Shown: positions 7,141 to 15,069 of the stretch, one piece after another
Position numbering within the stretch: position 1 is the first letter of the stretch
Layout of the letters: each line of letters opens with the position of its first letter
Assembly: GCA_003641695.1 (NCBI GenBank)
Contig: QNBL01000017.1
Location: forward strand, 1 to 18,134
Direction of reading: 5' to 3'
Length of the DNA stretch: 18,134 bases
From: Spirochaetota bacterium
GTDB taxonomy: Bacteria; Spirochaetota; Spirochaetia; B11-G9
The notes under the pieces: model-generated
Database searches by the model: none
What the model was told of the DNA's origin: nothing
Seen by the model: the letters and a program-made list of their open reading frames with translations, nothing else
Made by a program: the position numbers and the translations under genes

Positions 7141-8118
7141 TTACGGAACAGGAACCACTTTGAGAATCCGGGATATAACGTCATCAGGGGTCAGCTCCTC
7201 AGACTCTGCTTCGTAAGAAAGAACCATTCTATGCCGAAGAACATCATAAACAACAGACTTGATATCATCCGGTATAACAAAGGTCCTGCCTTGAAAAAGC
7301 GCCTTTACTTTTGAACAGCGGTACAGGTACAGAGTTGCTCTTGTCGAAGCTCCATAGTCGATAAATCTGGAATAAGAGCGGAAACTTTCATCCTTAACCC
7401 GGGAAGCAACAATGATATTCACGATATACTCTTCGATTTTCTCATCCACAAGGATATCGCTGGCGGCTTTTCTGAGAATTTTAAGCTGTTTTTCCGAAAT
7501 CAGCGGTTTAACGGGAATATGTTTCTCGACCCCTATCTGTCTGAGAATTAACAGCTCATCCTCCACAGACGGATAATCAACCTTGAGTTTCATTATAAAA
7601 CGGTCCAGCTGTGCCTCCGGCAGAGGATAGGTACCTTCCTGCTCAATGGGATTTTGGGTTGCCATTACAAAAAAAGGTTCCGGCAGAGGATAGGTGTTTT
7701 CACCAATGGTTACCTGACGCTCCTCCATTGCTTCAAGAAGGGCGGACTGGACCTTGGCGGGAGCCCGGTTTATCTCGTCTGCCAGGATAATGTTTGAAAA
7801 TACAGGCCCTTTCCTGGCAACAAACTCCTGAGTCTGCTGGCGGTAAACAAGGGTACCAATGAGGTCCGCAGGAAGCAGATCCGGTGTAAACTGGAGCCTT
7901 TTGAAATCTGCAGCAATAACCTCAGCAAGAGTCTTTACAGCAAGGGTCTTTGCAAGTCCGGGAACACCTTCAAGGAGTACATGTCCCTTGGCTATTAAAG
8001 CCATGAGCATTCCCTCAATCATCCCTTCCTGTCCTATTACCCTCCGTCCTATCTCCTTTTTACAGGAATCTATATATTCGGATGAAGTCTTTATCCGTTC
8101 TTCGAGTTCTTTCAGCAT
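7141..8118 (-). CDS. moxR: MoxR family AAA+ ATPase
   Basis: A 325-aa AAA+ ATPase, a chaperone-like motor thought to activate or assemble vWA-domain proteins. Motifs, numbered from the chosen start: Walker A GVPGLAKT (51-58), Walker B with I-L-A-D-E (111-115) followed by INRAPAKVQSALLEAM, sensor-1 ATQNP (153-157), and the L-D-R-F arginine (173). The lid domain contains the typical GASTRATLYLYR segment. I chose the ATG at 8118 because GGGGA lies just upstream. An in-frame ATG at 8130 would add MGTC but has no ribosome binding site. It is the first gene of an eight-gene leftward operon. Confidence 0.95.
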   Translation of the reverse strand: MLKELEERIKTSSEYIDSCKKEIGRRVIGQEGMIEGMLMALIAKGHVLLEGVPGLAKTLAVKTLAEVIAADFKRLQFTPDLLPADLIGTLVYRQQTQEFVARKGPVFSNIILADEINRAPAKVQSALLEAMEERQVTIGENTYPLPEPFFVMATQNPIEQEGTYPLPEAQLDRFIMKLKVDYPSVEDELLILRQIGVEKHIPVKPLISEKQLKILRKAASDILVDEKIEEYIVNIIVASRVKDESFRSYSRFIDYGASTRATLYLYRCSKVKALFQGRTFVIPDDIKSVVYDVLRHRMVLSYEAESEELTPDDVISRILKVVPVP

Positions 8119-8134
8119 ACACGTCCCCATGAAA

Positions 8135-8163
8135 TTGATAATACAATGGGGCTATGATACAAT
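8135..8163 (+). promoter_or_regulatory. Sigma70-type promoter of the PHP/HD-GYP operon
   Basis: TTGATA at 8135-8140, a 17-bp spacer, and TACAAT at 8158-8163. The predicted transcription start is near 8170, giving a leader of about 37 nt before the ATG at 8207. The promoter lies inside the leader of the divergent moxR transcript. Confidence 0.65.
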
Positions 8164-8173
8164 CAAAATCGAT

Positions 8174-8206
8174 ATTATACCAGAGAAAAGCGGGAATTTT
8201 TGTCAA
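8174..8206 (-). promoter_or_regulatory. Extended -10 promoter of the moxR-bat operon
   Basis: On the minus strand there is a perfect extended -10, TGGTATAAT at 8182..8174. A consensus TTGACA lies at 8206..8201, but the spacer is 21 bp, longer than optimal, so the TG-n-TATAAT element would have to carry most of the recognition. The predicted start is near 8167, about 50 nt before the moxR ATG. The element overlaps the leader and polymerase footprint of the divergent promoter. Confidence 0.6.
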
Positions 8207-9052
8207 ATGATATACACCAATTTCCATACACACTCAAAATACTGCGACGGTTCAGGGGACCCTGAGGAATATGTACTAAGGGCTCTGGAACTGGGTTTCA
8301 CAGCTTTAGGATTTTCTTCCCATGCCCCCCTTCCCTTCGAAAACGACTGGACACTTGAAAAGCGGGATTTAACCGGCTACCTTGAGGATATCGATAAATT
8401 AAAAAACATATACAAGGATAAAATAGAGATATATAAAGGTCTTGAGATAGATTACATCAGGGATCTCATGTCACCGGCAGACAGGAAATATTCTTCCCTG
8501 AATCTGGATTTCAGTATTGGGTCGGTCCATGTTCAGAAGGATGAAAGAACAGGTGAGTTTCCGGGAATTGATTACACAGAACATGATATGGATCAGCTGC
8601 TGGAGAATACCTTTTCCAATGATATTACACTTCTGATTAAAAGCTATTACAAAGACATGCGGGAGATGATAAGCCAGGGAGGGTTTACATTCCTGGGGCA
8701 TCTGGATGTGGTAAAAAAAACCAATAATGGTTCAAAATACTTCAGCGAGAACGCTCGGTGGTACAGAGAGGAAGTAAAAAATACCCTTGCCGCTGTCAAG
8801 GAGAAAGGGGTTATTATGGAAGTGAATACCGGAAACAGCAGGTGGGAGAATAAAACGTCCATCTTCCCTTCTCCCTGGATACTGCGGCAGGCACGGCAGA
8901 TGGATATCCCGGTAATACTGAGCTCCGATGCCCACAGACCGGACAGAATAGACGCTCACTTCCCGGAAGCTTTACAGGTACTGAAAGACGCAGGATATAG
9001 AGAGACCGTATACTTAAAGGGGAAAAAAATAATTTCGCAAAAAATAAGTTAA
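8207..9052 (+). CDS. PHP-family phosphatase, histidinol-phosphatase (HisJ)-like
   Basis: A 281-aa metal-dependent PHP-domain enzyme. Probable metal ligands: H7 and H9 (FHTHS), D14, H39, E80 in GLEID, H108 in SIGSVH, H165 in GHLD, E205 in EVNTGN, and D241/H243 in SSDAH. The order and spacing match the HisJ-type histidinol-phosphate phosphatase family, which catalyses the penultimate step of histidine synthesis. No other his gene is in the window, so another phosphoester substrate is possible. The ATG at 8207 gives the usual N-terminus placing H-x-H at residues 7-9. The reading frame stays open far upstream, but that part is antisense to moxR. The ribosome binding site (GCGGGA, about 11 nt away) is weak. 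The HD-GYP gene follows after 41 nt. Confidence 0.85.
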   Translation: MIYTNFHTHSKYCDGSGDPEEYVLRALELGFTALGFSSHAPLPFENDWTLEKRDLTGYLEDIDKLKNIYKDKIEIYKGLEIDYIRDLMSPADRKYSSLNLDFSIGSVHVQKDERTGEFPGIDYTEHDMDQLLENTFSNDITLLIKSYYKDMREMISQGGFTFLGHLDVVKKTNNGSKYFSENARWYREEVKNTLAAVKEKGVIMEVNTGNSRWENKTSIFPSPWILRQARQMDIPVILSSDAHRPDRIDAHFPEALQVLKDAGYRETVYLKGKKIISQKIS

Positions 9053-9093
9053 GTTAATATAACTTCCTACCGAACATGATACTGGGGTGGTTT

Positions 9094-9918
9094 ATGGAAG
9101 AGAAAGATACAGAACTACAAGCTCTCCAGGAAGAGATAAAATCCCTGAAAGAGATAAGAAAAACCCTCAGACGTAATTTTCAGGGTATGGTTCAACTTCT
9201 GGTCGAAACCATATCAATGAGCAACCGGTACCTCGGGGGACATCTGAAAAGGACATCGGAGATAATCAAATCTTTCCGGCAAAAACAGAAACTATCCAAA
9301 GATGACGTCTATCGTGGTTATTACACAGCACTTCTTCATGATATAGGTCTGGTTGGTGAAGATGCTCTTCTTATTGAAAAGAAAGAAGAAGACCTGAGTG
9401 GGGAAGAGAAAGAAAGATACTACAATCATACCATTCTGGGGTTTAAAATCCTGAGTTCAATCTATAATCTTAAAAGAATCGCCGCAGGAGTAAAATCCCA
9501 TCATGAGAACTATGACGGGAGCGGTTTCCCCGACAGCCTTGCCGGGAAAGAAATTCCGGAAGATGCCCGTCTGATCCGCATTGTCGATGACTACGACCAC
9601 TACCGGTTTAAATACGGGCTGACTCCATCTGAATCGATAACAAGACTTTTAAAAAATTCAGGAAAACTCTATGACCCAAGACTGCTGAATGAGTTTGAAC
9701 AATTCGTGGATTACTACTGCCGGAACGACAGCACAACCTCAAAAACTATTTCCATTAAGGAACTTGAACCGGGGATGTACCTCGATGAGGACATTGTAAA
9801 CCGGAACGGAGCACTCCTTGTCCCTCAGGGAGTTATTCTTGACAATGCAACCATATCCAGAATAAAAACTTTCTCGGAAATATTACGAAACGGCAGCAGT
9901 CTGAAGGTTATTTTTTAG
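9094..9918 (+). CDS. HD-GYP domain protein, putative cyclic-di-GMP phosphodiesterase
   Basis: A 274-aa protein without membrane segments. An N-terminal coiled coil (about 3-35) precedes an HD-GYP domain (about 35-210). Recognisable positions are H50, the HD pair H82-D83 in LLHDIG, H112, H136-H137, and DGSGFP (141-146), the GYP counterpart. The family hydrolyses cyclic di-GMP. A C-terminal beta-rich segment (about 222-274, with L-E-P-G-M-Y-L and G-A-L-L-V-P-Q-G) resembles extensions found on other HD-GYP proteins. Two oddities are that the lysine usually following HDIG is leucine and that GYP reads GFP, so activity may be altered. GGGGTGG at 9084-9090 decides the ATG at 9094 over one at 9076. 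The gene probably shares a transcript with the PHP gene. Its last 11 nt overlap the end of the convergent iclR-like gene. Confidence 0.85.
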   Translation: MEEKDTELQALQEEIKSLKEIRKTLRRNFQGMVQLLVETISMSNRYLGGHLKRTSEIIKSFRQKQKLSKDDVYRGYYTALLHDIGLVGEDALLIEKKEEDLSGEEKERYYNHTILGFKILSSIYNLKRIAAGVKSHHENYDGSGFPDSLAGKEIPEDARLIRIVDDYDHYRFKYGLTPSESITRLLKNSGKLYDPRLLNEFEQFVDYYCRNDSTTSKTISIKELEPGMYLDEDIVNRNGALLVPQGVILDNATISRIKTFSEILRNGSSLKVIF

Positions 9919-10678
9919 AATTTGCATCCCGGTAACCGGAAACCTCCAGCCCTTTTTTAATCTCTGCAGATAGTTCATTGAGTTTTTCAACAAGCTCCGC
10001 CATTCGCGCTCTGTTAAGCCGGGAAGATGTGCCTGAAATACTTACTGCACCGCAGAAGTCAAGTCCTTCTATGTAGAGCGGTACGGCAACACAGGAAAGC
10101 CCTGGTTCAAGCTCCTCCTCTTCCAGGCTGTACCCGGAAACCTTTACCTCCTCAACCTGCTGAAGCAGGATATTCTTGTCGGTAATGGTATTCTCCGTAT
10201 ACCTTTTCAGATTAAGTCTTTCCAACAGGTCAGCTGCCCGGTATTCCGGCAGTACAGCGAGAATGGATTTCCCCAGTGCGGTACAATGAAAGGGCAGCCT
10301 GTCCCCGAGATGTGCACGCATCTGCAGTCCCCGGGTACTTTCTACTTTGTCAAGATATATCGCAGATTCACCTATCAAACCTGCAAAGCTCAGCGTTTCA
10401 TTGGTTTTTTTACTGAATGAGAATATTGCAGGGTGCACTCTCTCTATAATACTTTTCTGCAGATCAACCTGATGTCCCAGAAAAAACAGCTCCATACCCA
10501 GATACCAGCTATTGTTTTTTTTCTCCAGGATATCAAGGATCTCGAGAGTTTCAAGATACCTGAATACTGTAGTCTTGTTCATCCCGAGCTTCCTGCTGAG
10601 TTCACTCAGAGTCATTTCCCCCTGATGCCCGGCAACATACCTGACTATCTCAAATGCCTTCTTCACTGAACTGCTCAT
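9908..10678 (-). CDS. IclR family transcriptional regulator
   Basis: A 256-aa repressor or activator. A winged helix-turn-helix spans about residues 4-65 (TLSELSRKLGMNKTTVFRYL as the HTH). It is followed by the IclR effector-binding domain (about 75-248) with typical elements H-C-T-A-L-G-K-S-I-L-A and the G-Y-S-L-E-E-E-E-L-E-P-G-L-S-C-V-A-V-P stretch. The ligand cannot be deduced. AGGGGA precedes the ATG. It lies 36 nt downstream of the MFS gene on the same strand, so it is probably co-transcribed and may regulate that transporter. The 3' end overlaps the convergent HD-GYP gene by 11 nt. Confidence 0.94.
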   Translation of the reverse strand: MSSSVKKAFEIVRYVAGHQGEMTLSELSRKLGMNKTTVFRYLETLEILDILEKKNNSWYLGMELFFLGHQVDLQKSIIERVHPAIFSFSKKTNETLSFAGLIGESAIYLDKVESTRGLQMRAHLGDRLPFHCTALGKSILAVLPEYRAADLLERLNLKRYTENTITDKNILLQQVEEVKVSGYSLEEEELEPGLSCVAVPLYIEGLDFCGAVSISGTSSRLNRARMAELVEKLNELSAEIKKGLEVSGYRDANSKK

Positions 10679-10714
10679 TCTTTCCCCTGCATTTCAATAT
10701 GTGCAACATTATAC

Positions 10715-11989
10715 TCAGGATAGATACTCATCGGCAATCCGTTTTCCTTCTTTTTCATCAACTTTCAGCAACAGCACCCCCCCTGCCATAAACAAAAGGA
10801 GGATCGAAAGGATCCCGTACCGGTTATTTCCAGTAATCAGGGTAACTATACCGAGGAGAAGCGGTCCCATGATGGTAGCAAACTTCCCCAGCATATTAAA
10901 AAATCCGAAAAATTCTGCAGCCTTGTTCTCCGGTATGAGTCTGGTATAGTAACTTCTGCTCAAAGCCTGTATCCCCCCCTGAAAGAGTCCAATCGCTATT
11001 GCCAGAGCATAGAAATGCATAACTGTCTTCATTAAGAATCCAAGAACGGTAATAATACCGTATGCAAATATGGCTACAAAGAGAGCTTTCTTGACACCAA
11101 TCTTTTTTGCAAACAGATTGTATAAAAGCGCAGCAGGAAAAGCAACAAACTGGACAAGAAGAAGTGCGACTATCAGGGACTCCGACGGAAACCCAAGAGC
11201 CACTCCGTAATCGACAGCCATCTTTATTATGGTATCTACCCCGTCTATGTAAAACCAGTAAGCAAGGAGGAACATTCCTACCACCTTAAGATGCCTGACC
11301 TCTTTCATTGTACTCCTTAACTGATTCCACCCGGCCCGTACTGCATCTGCAGCAGAAAGCCCTTTATCTCCTTCCGGCTCCTTTACAAAGATCATCAGCG
11401 GGATACTGAATACTGCCCACCATACCGCCACACTGAGAAAAGAAAGCTTAATGGCAACTGCCCCGTCTGCAATCCCGAAAGCTTCGGGTTTGAGATACAT
11501 AAATACATTAACTGCAAAGAGCAGGCCTCCTCCGATATACCCCAGCGCAAACCCCAAAGAGGATACAAAATCAACCTTTTTAGGGGATGCTACCCCGGGA
11601 AGCAGAGAGTCGTAGAAAATATTCCCTCCGGCAAACCCCACTGTTCCTATAGCATAAAACAGAGCAGCCATCTGCCAGTGTCCCTGCCGTACAAACCAGA
11701 GTGCTCCCGTCATGAGTATTCCGAGAAAGGCAAAGACACTTAAGAATTTTTTCTTGGCACTTCCCTTGTCAGCTATTGCTCCCAGGATCGGAGCAAGTGC
11801 CGCAACTATGATAGAAGCAATTGAATTGGCGAGCCCAAGATAGAAGGTGCTTTGCTGAACTGATTCTCCGGCAGACCAGTATGCCTTAAAAAATACCGGG
11901 AAAAAACCCGCCATTACCGTTGTTGCAAAAGCACTGTTAGCCCAATCATACAGGGACCATCCCCATATTGCACTCCGTTTATCCTTCAT
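10715..11989 (-). CDS. MFS transporter, UMF1/Atg22-like family
   Basis: A 424-aa polytopic inner-membrane protein with the 12-helix length of the major facilitator superfamily. The N-terminus (WGWSLYDWANSAFATTVMAG) is characteristic of the UMF1 family related to yeast Atg22. A basic cytoplasmic loop (G-A-I-A-D-K-G-S-A-K-K-K) follows helix 2-3, as in other MFS carriers, and a long charged loop (about 200-230) separates the two halves. The substrate is unknown; Atg22 exports amino acids from the vacuole, but that does not transfer safely. AAAGGAG lies 7 nt upstream of the ATG. I did not see a convincing promoter in the 71-nt gap after trmH, so read-through from trmH is possible. Confidence 0.88.
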   Translation of the reverse strand: MKDKRSAIWGWSLYDWANSAFATTVMAGFFPVFFKAYWSAGESVQQSTFYLGLANSIASIIVAALAPILGAIADKGSAKKKFLSVFAFLGILMTGALWFVRQGHWQMAALFYAIGTVGFAGGNIFYDSLLPGVASPKKVDFVSSLGFALGYIGGGLLFAVNVFMYLKPEAFGIADGAVAIKLSFLSVAVWWAVFSIPLMIFVKEPEGDKGLSAADAVRAGWNQLRSTMKEVRHLKVVGMFLLAYWFYIDGVDTIIKMAVDYGVALGFPSESLIVALLLVQFVAFPAALLYNLFAKKIGVKKALFVAIFAYGIITVLGFLMKTVMHFYALAIAIGLFQGGIQALSRSYYTRLIPENKAAEFFGFFNMLGKFATIMGPLLLGIVTLITGNNRYGILSILLLFMAGGVLLLKVDEKEGKRIADEYLS

Positions 11990-12060
11990 TCGACTGCTCC
12001 TTTAGTATATTTTATTGCTTCTACTTTAATCCCTAATCCGGGAAAACGCCACTTTTAATT

Positions 12061-12744
12061 TTAAAAACAGCCTTCAAGAAAGGTTTTCTCGTACAGATCG
12101 CTGTTTTTGACACTGTTTTTCAGCCAGGTCAACATGACATCTTCCTTTCTTTCTGCAGAAAGCGTCCAGTTGATGGAAGAAGATCTGAGTTTGCGGGTTA
12201 AATAATGAAGACTTACAGCACAGGAAACAGAAATATTAAAACTCTCGACAAACCCGAACATGGGGATTTTCATAAACTCATCCGCTCTCGAAAGTACCCT
12301 TTGCGACAATCCATACATCTCGGTCCCGAAAAACAAGGCACTCTTACCCTTTTCAAGATTGAAATCTTCCAGATCAACCTCGGTATCATAGGGCATGGCA
12401 GCAACTATCCTGTATCCCTGATCTTTTAAATATTCTATTGCCGAAAGAGTATTCTCCTCATTGGTATTATACCGCTTCAGAGTCAACCACTGGCTGCTGC
12501 CGAGAGCGACCCCGGGATTTATCCGGTACTTGTTCCTGTTTTCTATAATATGAACATCCTGAACACCAAAGGCATCGCAGCTTCTGAGCACAGCGCTTGC
12601 ATTATGAGGCTGATAGATATCCTCGAGAACTACAGTTATATAATCGGTCCTGTATGACAACACACTCTGCATCTTCTCCAGACGCCGGGGGGAAACATAG
12701 TCTGCAAGGAAATCGGCAAACTTCCTTTTTTCTTCTCTGTTCAT
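12061..12744 (-). CDS. trmH: TrmH-like tRNA/rRNA 2'-O-ribose methyltransferase (SPOUT)
   Basis: A 227-aa SpoU/SPOUT-fold enzyme that transfers a methyl group from S-adenosylmethionine to a ribose 2'-hydroxyl. It is probably tRNA guanosine-18, because length and N-terminus match TrmH. Motif 1 is PHNASAVLRSCDAFG (46-60, with N48 and R54). Motif 2 is FFGTEMYGLS (138-147). Motif 3 is I-P-M-F-G-F-V-E-S-F-N-I-S-V-S-C-A (160-176), which builds the trefoil knot. A C-terminal helical tail (about 190-227) is consistent with TrmH rather than shorter RlmB-like proteins. No Shine-Dalgarno sequence is visible before the ATG at 12744, yet the family N-terminus requires about this start. Confidence 0.9.
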   Translation of the reverse strand: MNREEKRKFADFLADYVSPRRLEKMQSVLSYRTDYITVVLEDIYQPHNASAVLRSCDAFGVQDVHIIENRNKYRINPGVALGSSQWLTLKRYNTNEENTLSAIEYLKDQGYRIVAAMPYDTEVDLEDFNLEKGKSALFFGTEMYGLSQRVLSRADEFMKIPMFGFVESFNISVSCAVSLHYLTRKLRSSSINWTLSAERKEDVMLTWLKNSVKNSDLYEKTFLEGCF

Positions 12745-12751
12745 GAAAGAC

Positions 12752-12780
12752 AGAGTACAGACTTTGAATTAGTTGTGCAA
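12752..12780 (-). promoter_or_regulatory. Weak candidate promoter of trmH
   Basis: Minus strand: TTGCAC at 12780..12775, a 17-bp spacer, TACTCT at 12757..12752. It would start transcription within one or two bases of the ATG. Only the -35 is a good match. Confidence 0.3.
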
Positions 12781-12933
12781 GTCATGCAGAGGAACAGCCG
12801 GGAGCTTATTGGTACCTGTCAATCCAATTTTGTTCGGTATAGACTAAAATCTACTATTACTCTAATTTATAAAAATTCTATGGATATATTCCCCTCATTC
12901 ATGTTAGTATAACTGATATTACAGGAGCCTGGA

Positions 12934-15069
12934 ATGAGAATAAGAGTTAAGCTGACTCTCATGGAGATGATTGTTGTTGTTGGCTTTATAATTGCATCTG
13001 CGGTTATGTTCTACTACAGCAGCGTAATCATCCAGCTGAAGGATTTTGAGATCCGGTCACAGAAGATACTTTCCACTCTTGAGCAGATTGAGCTGAGGGC
13101 AGAAGGTCTTCTAACGACAAATGAAGACATTTACGACCTGAAACAGGATCTTACCAACCAGATTGTCTCTTTCAACAAACAGCTTTCAGCACTGCAGAAT
13201 TTCAAAGGGACTTCATTTCTCCCGGAAGGTGACAGACAGAAAATGGGTAAACTTGTAAAGGGATGGATATCCCTGTATGATCTTTACTACATTCCGGTGT
13301 TTACCCTCATTGAACAAATCATAAGCACTCCCCATATCTATGACTTCGGCACCATAGGGATGGTCAACATCCGTAAAGAACTCTACAAAAACAGGTTGGT
13401 TTCAAATGAGGAACTCGCCCGGCTGTATCAACTCGAAGGTGGGGTACAGGTCATGAACATGAATACTTCCGGTTTTGCCGACCAGGTACGTCAGTTCATG
13501 GACAGGGTACGGGAGAATATTAACAGATCCATCCGGCGACGTACGGTAATTGCAGTGCTTATAGCAATAATATCCATTCTTTCCGCCTTTCTGGTCATGG
13601 TAGTTTTCTCAATAAGACTGGGAAAGCGGATAATGCTCATGCATAACGCGATACAGTCGGTTGCGGAAGGAGATTTTTCCAAAACCCTTACAATAACATC
13701 GGGTGATGAGTTCGAGGAGTTCGCTCTGCATTACAACTCACTGAAAGAAGAACTCTGGAGCAAACTGGATTCGGTAATGGATTTCATGAAGGAAATTGGC
13801 GGTGTGATTTCCCTGGGGAACCTGTATGATCTGGACAGAATTATACAAATTGTCATTAAATCAGCTGTCGAGAATACCCAGGCTGATGCCGGTGCAGTGT
13901 TTATGATAAGTGAAGAAACCGAAGGGGTAATAGAGAAGAGAGCATCAATAGGATATTTGCCTCCCCTTATCCCTCTTCCTGAAAAAGCCGCAGCTAACAA
14001 AGAAAGAATTGAGGCATATGAGCAGGAACATCCGATCCCCCTGGGAGAAACGGTTATCGGAGAAGCAATTATTAACGGAGAGGCTAATTTTATTCGGGAT
14101 ACTTCGGAGGATGAGTCTTTTAAAAATCTTTCAACCCCCGGAACCCTGTTGTATATCAGCTCACTTGCAATCGTTCCCCTGGTAATCACAGGCCGGGTAC
14201 TTGGAGCCATTGTCATTGCAAAAACCTCTAAAGGAGAGCGGTTTACCGACATTGATTTCAGTCACCTTAAAACATTCGGTGATTATGCTGCACTGACCAT
14301 TGATACCATGTTCAACTACCAGGAACTTACCGAGAAAAGCGAGCTTTACCGTGAGATTGAAATTGCATCTGATATCCAGAAGAACCTTCTTCCAATAAAA
14401 ATTCCGGAATCTAAAAAGATTGATATTGCAGCATACTCCCATGCAGCAAAGGGCGTAAGCGGAGACTACTACGATGCCTTCCGCCTGACAGACAACAAAG
14501 TTGCTGTTCTCATCTGCGATGTGGTGGGAAAGGGAGTTCCTGCAGCTCTTTTAATGGTAATGATCCGGACAATCATACGGCTGGTTGCATCTCCCCGAAG
14601 AAATGCGGGACAGATACTGACCATTCTCAACAGAGGTATTACCGACAGGGTTGCTGTGGATCAGTTTGCAACCATGAGTTTTATTATCTTCAACGAGGAC
14701 AACGGGGAAGTGGAATACGCAAATGCAGCCCACTCACCTGCTCTTCATTATCTCAAAAGGGGAAGCCGCTTCGAAGAAATTGATGCTCCCGGGCTGCCTA
14801 TCGGGATCGAAAAGAGCGAACAGTACAAACAGGAGATATTCCAGGTTGACAACGGGGATATAATAACCCTGTACACCGATGGAATTACCGAAGCCAGAAA
14901 CGCAAAACACGACGAATATTCCCAGTTTTCACTTCAGAAAGTAATTAAAAACAATGCCGATTCACCTGCCCGGGTAATTATTGAGAGCGTAAAGGAAGAC
15001 CTTAATAACTTTGTAGGGCTCACAGCCCAGCACGACGATCAAACAATAATAGTAATCAAGATAAAATAA
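12934..15069 (+). CDS. Membrane HAMP-GAF-PP2C (RsbU/SpoIIE-type) serine phosphatase
   Basis: A 711-aa sensor phosphatase. TM1 (about 10-33), an extracytoplasmic sensing region (34-202), TM2 (about 204-228), a HAMP linker (about 229-280), a GAF domain (about 295-460), a coiled linker, then a SpoIIE-type PP2C domain (about 490-711). The linker motif A-S-D-I-Q-K-N-L-L-P (478-487) is typical of the family. Metal-site residues are visible: D511 and D514 in GDYYD, D529 in DVVGKG, D649 in LYTDG, and D701/D702 in HDDQT. The family dephosphorylates STAS-domain anti-anti-sigma proteins, here probably the STAS protein encoded at 17142-16804. AGGAG lies 6 nt before the ATG. The 3' end overlaps the convergent 387-aa gene by 14 nt. 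The stimulus is unknown. Confidence 0.93.
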   Translation: MRIRVKLTLMEMIVVVGFIIASAVMFYYSSVIIQLKDFEIRSQKILSTLEQIELRAEGLLTTNEDIYDLKQDLTNQIVSFNKQLSALQNFKGTSFLPEGDRQKMGKLVKGWISLYDLYYIPVFTLIEQIISTPHIYDFGTIGMVNIRKELYKNRLVSNEELARLYQLEGGVQVMNMNTSGFADQVRQFMDRVRENINRSIRRRTVIAVLIAIISILSAFLVMVVFSIRLGKRIMLMHNAIQSVAEGDFSKTLTITSGDEFEEFALHYNSLKEELWSKLDSVMDFMKEIGGVISLGNLYDLDRIIQIVIKSAVENTQADAGAVFMISEETEGVIEKRASIGYLPPLIPLPEKAAANKERIEAYEQEHPIPLGETVIGEAIINGEANFIRDTSEDESFKNLSTPGTLLYISSLAIVPLVITGRVLGAIVIAKTSKGERFTDIDFSHLKTFGDYAALTIDTMFNYQELTEKSELYREIEIASDIQKNLLPIKIPESKKIDIAAYSHAAKGVSGDYYDAFRLTDNKVAVLICDVVGKGVPAALLMVMIRTIIRLVASPRRNAGQILTILNRGITDRVAVDQFATMSFIIFNEDNGEVEYANAAHSPALHYLKRGSRFEEIDAPGLPIGIEKSEQYKQEIFQVDNGDIITLYTDGITEARNAKHDEYSQFSLQKVIKNNADSPARVIIESVKEDLNNFVGLTAQHDDQTIIVIKIK

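Noticed and set aside
7859..8206. Upstream in-frame extension of the PHP gene
   Set aside because: It runs antisense through moxR coding sequence. The family N-terminus with its H-x-H motif begins at the ATG at 8207, downstream of a good promoter.
9051..9065. AAGTTA-ATA-TAACTT palindrome between the PHP and HD-GYP genes as a terminator
   Set aside because: The stem is six AT-rich pairs with a 3-base loop and no T-run; it overlaps the PHP stop codon and is too weak to be convincing.
12830..12857. Promoter of the phosphatase gene (TTGTTC, 16 bp, TACTAT)
   Set aside because: Only the -10 is good, the -35 matches three of six bases, and the region is AT-rich enough for chance matches.
13731..14252. 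173-codon leftward open frame within the phosphatase gene
   Set aside because: It is fully antisense to the HAMP-GAF region of a gene with clear domains, and has low-complexity Ser/Ile content.
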